A stretch of 11,909 bases of DNA from Candidatus Iainarchaeum sp. (GTDB lineage Archaea > Iainarchaeota > Iainarchaeia > Iainarchaeales > DTGL01), in assembly GCA_021161055.1 (NCBI GenBank), contig JAGHBI010000059.1, forward strand, positions 1 through 11,909, read 5' to 3'. Shown here piece after piece: positions 1-5,338 of this stretch (position 1 is the stretch's first letter; the number at the start of each line of letters is the position of its first letter). A model generated the notes under the pieces. That model did no database searches and had not been told where the DNA came from. It saw nothing but the letters and a program-made list of their open reading frames with translations. The position numbers and the translations under genes were made by a program.

Positions 1-27
1 AGGCGGCACTGTTCAACACCTTTACAA

Positions 28-56
28 TGATTAGGCAATCTAATCAATAAAAAGCT
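28..56 (-). terminator. hairpin plus T tract downstream of the 61-222 gene
   Basis: Positions 28-34 (TGATTAG) and 40-46 (CTAATCA) form a 7-bp hairpin with a 5-nt loop. On the minus strand a T5 run (49-53) lies just after the stop codon of the 61-222 gene and before the hairpin. Archaeal termination depends mainly on U-rich tracts, so the T run is the more relevant part. The first 60 bases could also hold the 3' end of a plus-strand gene (short open frames end at 34 and 50), but there is too little to call it. Confidence 0.35.
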
Positions 57-60
57 AGGC

Positions 61-222
61 TTAAGCCTTTATCTTGCCGAAATTTGCGTAGCGCCTGAAT
101 TTTGTCTTTGTCCATGGCTCTGGCTGCTTAGCCCTAAGCTTGCGCTCCTCCTCAAGCAACTTTTGCCTTATCTGCTCATTAACCTCAAACTTAATCACTT
201 CATCACCAAGCCTTATTTCCAT
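61..222 (-). CDS. small basic hypothetical protein, 53 aa
   Basis: I do not recognise this protein. The start at 222 is chosen over an in-frame ATG at 243 because a GGAGGG ribosome-binding site (229-234) sits six bases upstream of it. The product starts MEIRLGDEVIKFEV, has a charged helical middle rich in Glu, Lys and Arg (about residues 15-35), and ends in a basic tail containing PWTKTKFRRYANFGK. There is no signal peptide, membrane segment or Cys/His cluster. The basic tail would fit nucleic-acid or ribosome binding, which is inference only. It is divergent from the geranylgeranyl reductase gene with its own AT-rich promoter and a T tract after its stop. The strong RBS and sensible composition make it likely to be real. 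Confidence 0.6.
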   Translation of the reverse strand: MEIRLGDEVIKFEVNEQIRQKLLEEERKLRAKQPEPWTKTKFRRYANFGKIKA

Positions 223-280
223 GAAAAACCCTCCAAGAAACAAAAGGGCGTAAAAAAGCAGCTTATGCTACAATACAATA

Positions 281-290
281 ATATATTAAA
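281..290 (-). promoter_or_regulatory. TATA box for the 61-222 gene
   Basis: On the minus strand the sequence reads TTTAATATAT. A transcript starting about 27 nt downstream, near 258, would have a leader of about 35 nt containing the GGAGGG site. The placement is plausible but the surrounding region is AT-rich, so the exact box is uncertain. Confidence 0.4.
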
Positions 291-332
291 ATGTTTAAAA
301 AGGTATTGGCAATTCATGATTATGCGGTGTTA

Positions 333-341
333 CTTTTAAAT
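333..341 (+). promoter_or_regulatory. TATA box for the geranylgeranyl reductase gene
   Basis: The sequence CTTTTAAAT lies about 46 bases before the chosen ATG at 383. The predicted transcription start near 364 leaves a leader of about 19 nt that contains the GGTGAT Shine-Dalgarno site (374-379). This supports 383 rather than the in-frame ATG at 362 as the start. Confidence 0.5.
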
Positions 342-382
342 CTTTTCTGTTAAATGCTATTATGCTCCTTATTGGTGATTCT

Positions 383-1579
383 ATGCAGGAGTATGATGTT
401 ATTGTTGTTGGAGCCAGTGTTGCTGGCCTGCGTGCTGCAGAACAGCTCGCAAAGAAAGGACTCAGCGTTCTTTGCTTGGATAAAAAGCAAGAGATTGGTG
501 TGCCCAAGCAGTGCGGTGAGGGCCTAAGCTTGAACCACTTGCGCAAGCTCAGAATAAAGCCGCAAAGCTGCTGGGCAGTACAGAAGATAAAAGGTGCTGC
601 TTTATATGCACCGAATGGAAAGAAAGTGGAGATAAATTTCGGCAAAACAATGGGTTTTGTGATTGAAAGAAAGCTCTTTGAGAAATATTTGGCTAAGAGA
701 GCGAGCAGAGCGGGAGCAACGATAAAGGTCAGGAGCAATGTCACTAATGTTAAACGCGTTAAAGGCGGTGTTGAGGTTAGAGTCTCTGATCTATTTTCAG
801 AAACATATAAAGCAAAGATGGTATTTGCTTGCGATGGCCCGCAAAGCAATATAGCAAATATGCTCGGTTTGCCAATAAAGATAAAGCCTGAGGACCTCGA
901 TTCCGGTTTGCAGTATGAGATGACCAATATAGAATTTGAACAGCCCGAATTAATTCACCTGTGGTTTGGGAATAATGTTGCTCCTCGCGGTTATGTTTGG
1001 CTTTTCCCCAAAGGAAAGGATCATGCCAATGTTGGCATTGGAATAGGCGCCCATATAAAAGGCTCTGCAAGAGCTTATTTGGATAAGTGGATTGAGAAGA
1101 GGCCTGGTATAAAAAAAGGCTCAGTAGTGGAGGTAAACTCTGGAGTAATTCCTGTTGGTGGTTTGCTCGAAAAGATGACAGCAGACAACTTGATTGTTGT
1201 TGGTGATGCCGCTCACCAAGTGAATCCAATCCACGGCGGCGGAATGGGCCTAGCGATGGAAGCCGCAGATATCGGCGCTAACGTAGCTGCAAAAGCGTTC
1301 GAAAGGAATGATTTCTCGCAAGGAGTGCTTGATGAGTATAATAAAATCTGGTGGGAAAAGTACGGCAGCAAGCTTATGCGAATCCTACAGATAAGGTATA
1401 TGCTGGAGTCTCTAAACGATAAGGATTTCAATGCAATAGCGGAGTCATTCACAGGTGAAGAGATAATGCTGCTGCAGAGCGGCGAGCTCGCAAAGAGCAA
1501 AAAGCTCATAATGAAGAAGCTTATAAGGAGGCCAAGGCTGATTAAAGTAATGCTCAGATACCTGAATTCCAAAAAATAG
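383..1579 (+). CDS. geranylgeranyl reductase family FAD protein (archaeal lipid saturation)
   Basis: This is a 398-residue flavoprotein of the geranylgeranyl reductase (GGR) family. In archaea these enzymes saturate the geranylgeranyl chains of ether-lipid precursors such as digeranylgeranylglyceryl phospholipid, acting at the membrane face. Visible motifs are the N-terminal FAD-binding Rossmann loop VVGASVAG (8-15), the family CGEGL motif (44-48), an internal DG motif (151-152), the GGR substrate-pocket motif YVWLFP (204-209), and the second FAD motif GDAAH (274-278) followed by NPIHGGGMG (281-289). The length is normal for the family. The start at 383 is preferred over 362 because GGTGAT, complementary to the archaeal 16S 3' end, precedes it and because family members begin just before the Rossmann strand. 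It stands alone, with a separate promoter for the next gene. The exact lipid substrate and electron donor cannot be read from sequence. Confidence 0.92.
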   Translation: MQEYDVIVVGASVAGLRAAEQLAKKGLSVLCLDKKQEIGVPKQCGEGLSLNHLRKLRIKPQSCWAVQKIKGAALYAPNGKKVEINFGKTMGFVIERKLFEKYLAKRASRAGATIKVRSNVTNVKRVKGGVEVRVSDLFSETYKAKMVFACDGPQSNIANMLGLPIKIKPEDLDSGLQYEMTNIEFEQPELIHLWFGNNVAPRGYVWLFPKGKDHANVGIGIGAHIKGSARAYLDKWIEKRPGIKKGSVVEVNSGVIPVGGLLEKMTADNLIVVGDAAHQVNPIHGGGMGLAMEAADIGANVAAKAFERNDFSQGVLDEYNKIWWEKYGSKLMRILQIRYMLESLNDKDFNAIAESFTGEEIMLLQSGELAKSKKLIMKKLIRRPRLIKVMLRYLNSKK

Positions 1580-1612
1580 CATTACTCTCCGGCAATAGTT
1601 GCAATTCAACAC

Positions 1613-1621
1613 ATTTAAAAA
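1613..1621 (+). promoter_or_regulatory. TATA box of a leaderless NFACT transcript
   Basis: ATTTAAAAA is centred 27 bases before the ATG at 1644. With the usual archaeal TATA-to-start distance, transcription would begin at or next to the start codon. There is no Shine-Dalgarno sequence before 1644, which agrees with a leaderless mRNA and argues against the longer in-frame start at 1599. Confidence 0.55.
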
Positions 1622-1643
1622 AAGCCCCAGGCATTCTTATATT

Positions 1644-2771
1644 ATGGCTCCGAAGCTTGAGATTCCAGGCATAACGTTCGCATACTTATTGCAGGAGCTA
1701 AAGGAGCTCGAGAACAGCTTAGTTACAAAGGTGCAGGAGCTTAAGAATAATTGGATTAGGTTGAGGCTTCTCACAAAATCAGGTCAGAAAGACCTTGTTT
1801 TTACCGAAAATGCTTTTTTTGTTTCGCAATATGCACTGCATGCAAAGCAGCAGAGCTCTGGCTTCGGAGGCTTCCTAAACAAGCACCTGAAGATGAAAAG
1901 GTTGCAGGCAATAAAACAGCTCAATTTTGAGCGCATCTTCTTCTTTGATTTCGGTTCTGTTATCTTGGTTGCGGAACTTTTTGCAAAAGGCAACCTCATC
2001 CTGCTTGATTCAGAGCGGAAGATAATGATGCCTCGCAGAGCAGAGCGCTGGAGCGCAAGGGAGCTTAAAAGGGGCGTTGGATATAAGCAACCACCAGCGA
2101 TGCCAAATATAGCAGAGCTTTCATTTGAGGAATTCCAAAAGCTCATGGATGTTGATAAGAAGGTGGTGCCAGCACTAGTAAGGAATGTAGGTATTGCTCC
2201 AGTGCTTGCAGAAGAAGCATGTTTCGTAGCAGAGGTTGAAAAAGAAGCCAAAGCAGGCAGTATCGCGAAGCGAAAGCTAGAGAAGCTTTACAATATTTTG
2301 AAAGGGTTCTATATCAATTTAGACCTTTCCAGGGAGCAAGCTGTGCTAATAGAGCACAAAGGAAGCCTATGCCTGCTTCCATTCCGTCTAAAGGCATTCG
2401 AGAATTCAGTAGTGCAGGAATTCAAAAGCATAAACGAGGCATTAAACGAACTTCTTGTTTCGCAAGCGGTTTCTTCAGAACGCGATACTATAGAGACCAA
2501 GGTTTCTGAGCTCATGCATGCGTTGCAGAAGCAAAAGGAATCGCTCAAAAGGCATAAAACGCTTGCTGAGGAATTCAAAAGGAAGGCTGAAAGGATTTGC
2601 GAGCACTTTGCAGATGTAAGCAGTGCATTTGAGTTTGCAAAGCGCGAATTTGAGCAGAAGAAGGGAAAAGGTGTTGTTATGTATAATAAGTCTTTTGGCA
2701 GCATTATGCTTAAGTCTATAGATTTCAAAAAAGGCAAGATAAAAATAGAGCTTAAAGAAGAACCAAAATAG
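1644..2771 (+). CDS. short NFACT/RqcH-family protein lacking the NFACT-R domain
   Basis: NFACT proteins (RqcH, Rqc2, NEMF) bind 50S subunits carrying stalled peptidyl-tRNA and add C-terminal tails that mark the nascent chain for degradation. The 375-residue product shows the NFACT-N domain (about 1-150, with KHLKMKRLQAIKQLNFERI at 80-98 and GYKQPP at 146-151), a helix-hairpin-helix segment (about 175-200), and the middle domain with a long coiled coil (about 275-340). It ends after the strand-rich SIDFKKGKIKIEL (358-370), where full-length archaeal members of roughly 600-700 residues continue into the RNA-binding NFACT-R domain. That domain is absent, and the opposite-strand gene begins 3 bases later, so no frameshifted remainder exists here. 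The conserved Asp-Arg pair needed for tailing in characterised homologues reads Glu96-Arg97. The start at 1644 follows the promoter. NFACT-R may be encoded elsewhere, which is inference. Confidence 0.85.
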   Translation: MAPKLEIPGITFAYLLQELKELENSLVTKVQELKNNWIRLRLLTKSGQKDLVFTENAFFVSQYALHAKQQSSGFGGFLNKHLKMKRLQAIKQLNFERIFFFDFGSVILVAELFAKGNLILLDSERKIMMPRRAERWSARELKRGVGYKQPPAMPNIAELSFEEFQKLMDVDKKVVPALVRNVGIAPVLAEEACFVAEVEKEAKAGSIAKRKLEKLYNILKGFYINLDLSREQAVLIEHKGSLCLLPFRLKAFENSVVQEFKSINEALNELLVSQAVSSERDTIETKVSELMHALQKQKESLKRHKTLAEEFKRKAERICEHFADVSSAFEFAKREFEQKKGKGVVMYNKSFGSIMLKSIDFKKGKIKIELKEEPK

Positions 2772-2774
2772 AAT

Positions 2775-3035
2775 CTAAGATACCATCACTTCGCGTTCAT
2801 CCACTATAAAGACATCGCTTACAGCGGTAACAGCAGAATATGGAATCTCAATAACAGAAGATTGGCTCTTCAGGCGTTTTGCTACCTTGCTATTTCTATC
2901 GACCTCCACCACAAGCTTCTCTATCTCGCCTGTACGTTCATTTACAAGCAGGTCTGAAAGCTTGCCGAGTTCTTCACCCCTATTTGTTATGACCCGCTTT
3001 GTTGCAAGCTGCCTGGCAATAGTGTACTTATACAT
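2775..3035 (-). CDS. PRC-barrel domain protein, 86 aa
   Basis: This is a single small beta-barrel of the PRC family. The pattern ITNRGEELGKLSDLLVNE (16-33) followed by TGEIEKLVVE (35-44) and a late IPYSAVTAVSDVFIV strand pair (64-78) is typical of archaeal one-domain PRC proteins. Members of this superfamily occur in RimM and photosynthetic reaction centre H subunits, and haloarchaeal single-domain versions (CdpB) act in cell division with SepF. Which role applies here is unknown. GGTGA lies just upstream of the ATG at 3035, and the palindromic GTTTATAAAC (3067-3076) is a likely TATA box. The gene is convergent with the NFACT gene, only 3 bases apart. The length is full for this class. Confidence 0.85.
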   Translation of the reverse strand: MYKYTIARQLATKRVITNRGEELGKLSDLLVNERTGEIEKLVVEVDRNSKVAKRLKSQSSVIEIPYSAVTAVSDVFIVDEREVMVS

Positions 3036-3066
3036 ACTTTCACCTTATAAAGTAAAAATACCACCT

Positions 3067-3076
3067 GTTTATAAAC
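3067..3076 (-). promoter_or_regulatory. palindromic TATA box upstream of the PRC-barrel gene
   Basis: GTTTATAAAC reads the same on both strands and is centred 36 bases before the PRC-barrel start. The predicted transcript start near 3045 leaves a short leader holding GGTGA. Because it is symmetrical it could also fire rightwards into the 3100-3235 spacer, where I see no gene. Confidence 0.45.
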
Positions 3077-3222
3077 CTTACTTTACCTCCCTTCTACATA
3101 ATATTTTCCGCTCAGAATGCTGTAATTCCCAATATTTTGAAACACTGTCAAGGACTGCTTGGATTCCCTAAAGTTTGTATAGTTTTATTAGGTTTTTCTC
3201 ATATTTAAATATATCGTTTTAC

Positions 3223-3230
3223 AGGAGGTG
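3223..3230 (+). promoter_or_regulatory. full-length Shine-Dalgarno site of the 3236 gene
   Basis: AGGAGGTG matches nearly the whole anti-Shine-Dalgarno sequence at the archaeal 16S 3' end and lies five bases before the ATG at 3236. It is among the strongest RBS in the window. The obvious TATA element TTTAAATATA (3204-3213) lies about 28 bases from the ATG, a leaderless distance that would exclude this RBS from the mRNA. A weaker AT-rich element near 3178-3190 would place the RBS inside the leader. Confidence 0.6.
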
Positions 3231-3235
3231 TCTGG

Positions 3236-3460
3236 ATGAGTAAGGAAGAAAGCAAGAGAAGCTTCTGGAGTGCTGCGCGTATAGCAATGCTTTTCATTTT
3301 CCTAGTGGGCATTGTAATCGGAGCGGCTATAGAGCACTATGTGATAGAGCCCATTATTTCAGGCTCCTTTGCGGAAGAGCTAAGAAAATGTGAGCTTGCA
3401 AATACCGAGTTGTACGAATCTCTTGAGCAGTGCTATGCAAAAATAGAATCAGCTAAGTAA
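3236..3460 (+). CDS. small single-pass membrane protein, 74 aa
   Basis: I do not recognise a family. A charged N-terminus (MSKEESKR) is followed by one hydrophobic helix (about 12-31, containing IAMLFIFLVGIVIGAA) and then a hydrophilic, probably coiled-coil tail (about 44-72) with two cysteines, C51 and C66. The lysines and arginines before the helix predict a cytoplasmic N-terminus and an external tail, so the cysteines could form a disulfide or dimerise. Translation is supported by the near-perfect AGGAGGTG site. The last 8 bases overlap the 3' end of the convergent AMMECR1-domain gene. Its role is unknown; an envelope or membrane-complex accessory subunit is one possibility. Confidence 0.72.
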   Translation: MSKEESKRSFWSAARIAMLFIFLVGIVIGAAIEHYVIEPIISGSFAEELRKCELANTELYESLEQCYAKIESAK

Positions 3461-4052
3461 GCTTCACTTCGCGCACTGCGCCATGTGGCTTTTCCTCTTT
3501 AAATACCTGTGCGCTGAACGTATAAATCTCTGTGCCACGAAGCTTCCAAGCTTCTCTTGGCAAACCAGCCTTAACACATGTCTGCTCTAAAAAGGTTTCG
3601 CTATCCCATTTGTATTCAGTTGCCACCTGTGGCAGAAGCAATCCGCTGTTGAAACCTCTCTTTACAATCAACCCATGTTTGCCAACAATAATTTTTTTCA
3701 GAATATCCTTCTTTTCTATTCTCTCCGGTTTGGTGAGCACCGAAATCTCAACAGTGCATTTCTCCAGCTCATCGTTGCTCAGAGGCCTGAACCTTGGATC
3801 GCGAGAAGCACCAATGGCTGCTTCTATTATGGCATTCCAGAGCTCCATTTCAGGATATGGAATGCCAATGCAACCGCGAAGCTCACCGCTGGGGTAGCTA
3901 TGCAGCGTTACAAATACACCGCGCCTTTCTCTATATTTCTGCTTTGGTGCCCCCTCTGAATAACGCACGCCTGTTAGATTGTAATACTCTATTGCTTTTC
4001 TGGCAAGCCTTATGAACTCCTTTGCATCCCTCGCTGTAAATTTTCCTTCCAT
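3453..4052 (-). CDS. AMMECR1-domain protein, 199 aa
   Basis: This is a full-length member of the AMMECR1 family, which is conserved from archaea to humans and has no firmly established biochemical activity. The hallmark LRGCIG lies at 58-63. Other conserved blocks are the N-terminal helix ARKAIEYY (17-24), SRDPRFRPLSNDEL (83-96), VEISVLTKPE (101-110), GKHGLIVKRGFNSGLLLPQV (124-143) and FLEQTCVKAGLPREAWK (154-170). In many prokaryotes relatives are linked to MEMO-like and radical-SAM genes, but neither is present in this window. Longer in-frame starts exist (4067, 4145), but 4052 fits the usual N-terminus and lies about 26 bases from a TATA element, consistent with a leaderless transcript. It is divergent from the 4106 gene and overlaps the membrane protein gene tail to tail by 8 bases. 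Confidence 0.9.
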   Translation of the reverse strand: MEGKFTARDAKEFIRLARKAIEYYNLTGVRYSEGAPKQKYRERRGVFVTLHSYPSGELRGCIGIPYPEMELWNAIIEAAIGASRDPRFRPLSNDELEKCTVEISVLTKPERIEKKDILKKIIVGKHGLIVKRGFNSGLLLPQVATEYKWDSETFLEQTCVKAGLPREAWKLRGTEIYTFSAQVFKEEKPHGAVREVKLT

Positions 4053-4072
4053 AATTATGTTCTTCATTGAAC

Positions 4073-4082
4073 AAATTATATT
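4073..4082. promoter_or_regulatory. shared bidirectional TATA element between two divergent leaderless genes
   Basis: The AT-only decamer AAATTATATT sits almost at the middle of the 53-base gap between the AMMECR1 start (4052, -) and the next gene's start (4106, +). It is about 26 and 28 bases from the two ATGs. Neither gene has a Shine-Dalgarno site, and no second TATA-like element fits in the gap, so one element appears to serve both directions. Confidence 0.5.
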
Positions 4083-4105
4083 CTTTTCTATCTTTACTTT
4101 CTTCA

Positions 4106-4543
4106 ATGCACTCAAATATAAACCCCATTGTGAGCGAGGTAACAAACTTCAAAGCTCTGCAAGGGTTTGTTACGGAAAACGAAGGCAGCCTTGTTGAGCT
4201 CACTAAGCGCTACTATATTACTCTTGGCAATGACCTTGGCTTTAAATGCGAGGCGCCACTCAAAACCGAAATAAATGGTTGCAGCATTGAGCTCGATATC
4301 GCTTGGTTTGATGAAAGCAACCTCGAGGTCGCATTCGAGTTTGAGTTCGGCACTGTTGATGAGATGCTTGCTGGCATCGCGAAGCTCATGATTGTCAACC
4401 CGGAGCTTGCGGTGCTGATAACCTCTTCCAAGGCAAGGATTGCAAGCATAGAGAAAATTGCAAATGTAATAAAGGAGCTCTTTCCCTATAGCGAAAACTT
4501 CCTTATTATAGACCTTGCCGAGGAGCAATACAGCATTTTGTAG
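4106..4543 (+). CDS. PD-(D/E)XK nuclease-like small protein, 145 aa
   Basis: No family is recognised with certainty. The layout resembles the restriction-endonuclease-like fold. An N-terminal helix has a conserved-looking acid (ELTKRYYITLGNDLGF, 31-46). Next come a strand with Asp64 (IELDIAW, 61-67), a strand carrying E-x-E (AFEFEFG, 76-82), a helix (DEMLAGIAKL, 85-94), and a strand followed by the basic SSKAR (107-111). Archaeal proteins with the pattern D-x(10-15)-E-x-(E/Q/K) followed by a helix with Lys often score as PD-(D/E)XK members. The last position is Glu rather than Lys, so activity is uncertain. The start at 4106 is chosen over 4067 because of the TATA spacing. There is no signal peptide or membrane helix. 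No partner methylase or helicase adjoins it, so a restriction role is not supported. Confidence 0.65.
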   Translation: MHSNINPIVSEVTNFKALQGFVTENEGSLVELTKRYYITLGNDLGFKCEAPLKTEINGCSIELDIAWFDESNLEVAFEFEFGTVDEMLAGIAKLMIVNPELAVLITSSKARIASIEKIANVIKELFPYSENFLIIDLAEEQYSIL

Positions 4544-4557
4544 CACATTTAAAAGCC

Positions 4558-4567
4558 TTTTTAAACA
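4558..4567 (+). promoter_or_regulatory. TATA box of a leaderless transcript for the large surface protein
   Basis: The AT-rich TTTTTAAAC stretch is centred 26-27 bases before the ATG at 4589, with no Shine-Dalgarno site in between. A second TATA-like element, ATTTAAAAG (4548-4556), lies just upstream. The arrangement predicts a leaderless or nearly leaderless mRNA. Confidence 0.5.
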
Positions 4568-4588
4568 TTTTTTAGCAACTATTTTTTA

Positions 4589-5338
4589 ATGCTAAGAGAG
4601 TTGGTTGTGAGCACAGTATTGCTTATGCTGATTTTTCTCTCAGCATGCCTTGATTTTGAAAATACCGAACAGGCCGAAAATTATGCGCGAATGTGTCTGG
4701 ATCTAACAACAATCGATGCCTCCCACATACCAAAATGCAACTCCGTGAAAGAATGCTTTGCCCTTGTGGAAAAAAACCTTTTTAAGTTTCCCGATGAACA
4801 CCTGAGTCTGCAAGCAAAAAATATTCTGAACAATTACAAGAACAGTCTGGCAAAGGCATGGTTTCACTATAACAGAGCAGCGGATTACATTGAAGAAATA
4901 AGGAAGGCATGCAGAAAAAGGAACTTTGGCGTTGCTTTGGATAAGGCGGACGACCTCAGGTATGAAATTAAGCTGGCTTTTAAGGAATTGGATAACTCGC
5001 TTAGCGCAAGCTTCGCTTTTATCCTCTGGGAAAAGCATAATTTAGAAACGCAAGATATAAACCTTGTGCGGGAGGAACCGCTGTATGCAAGCTATGTGAA
5101 ACTCGCCGACAATACAAGACAGATCTTTTCAGAGAAATATCTTGGTCTAGATAATTACGCCTCGCATTACTGGCGTATAACTGAAAACATCCGGGCAATG
5201 CGCATATTCGCTGATTCAGAGCTATCTCTTACCGAAAAAAGAGTTCCAATGAGTTCCTGTGGGAGTTTTTGCTTTTTACGTATCCCGTTTCCTATGCTGC
5301 TGACAGGATTGTTCATGTACCTGCACTGTGGGTTGTAA
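4589..5338 (+). CDS. N-terminal part of a large secreted coiled-coil protein (frame ends after a frameshift)
   Basis: This frame encodes a signal peptide (about 1-20, VVSTVLLMLIFLSAC) whose end, LSAC, resembles a lipobox and could give a lipid-anchored Cys20. A mainly helical domain with several cysteines follows (about 25-215). Sequence after about residue 217 (codons from 5240) looks non-native: it is Cys-, Phe- and Met-rich and stops at 5336-5338. The other frame is open from 5215 and reads as good coding sequence (SSNEFLWEFLLFTYPVSY). The natural protein therefore most likely passes from this frame into the downstream one at the A6 tract 5235-5240. One extra A would give a continuous 1337-residue product ending at 8601. 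No known family is recognised. It begins with a leaderless-type promoter. Confidence 0.75.
   Translation: MLRELVVSTVLLMLIFLSACLDFENTEQAENYARMCLDLTTIDASHIPKCNSVKECFALVEKNLFKFPDEHLSLQAKNILNNYKNSLAKAWFHYNRAADYIEEIRKACRKRNFGVALDKADDLRYEIKLAFKELDNSLSASFAFILWEKHNLETQDINLVREEPLYASYVKLADNTRQIFSEKYLGLDNYASHYWRITENIRAMRIFADSELSLTEKRVPMSSCGSFCFLRIPFPMLLTGLFMYLHCGL

Noticed and set aside
1..50. End of an upstream plus-strand gene, or a tRNA fragment containing GTTCAA
   Set aside because: Two plus-strand frames are open at the edge but only 10-15 codons are visible. The GTTCAA is not flanked by a T-arm stem, so no tRNA is supported.
295..927. Long minus-strand frames opposite the reductase gene (and similar frames opposite the other large genes)
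   Set aside because: They are antisense to strongly supported coding sequence, lack promoters or RBS of their own and have Ser/Leu/Phe-rich compositions typical of reverse-complement frames.
3036..3235. A small RNA in the spacer between the PRC-barrel and membrane protein genes, suggested by the symmetrical TATA box
   Set aside because: No convincing hairpin, terminal pairing or conserved RNA motif was seen; only promoters, the RBS and one copy of the intergenic 10-mer are supported.
5234..5242. Classic programmed -1 slippery heptamer (A AAA AAG)
   Set aside because: In the zero frame the codons are GAA AAA AGA; the A-site AGA cannot re-pair as AAG, and I found no convincing stimulatory hairpin immediately downstream. 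Only P-site slipping or slippage on A6 remains possible.
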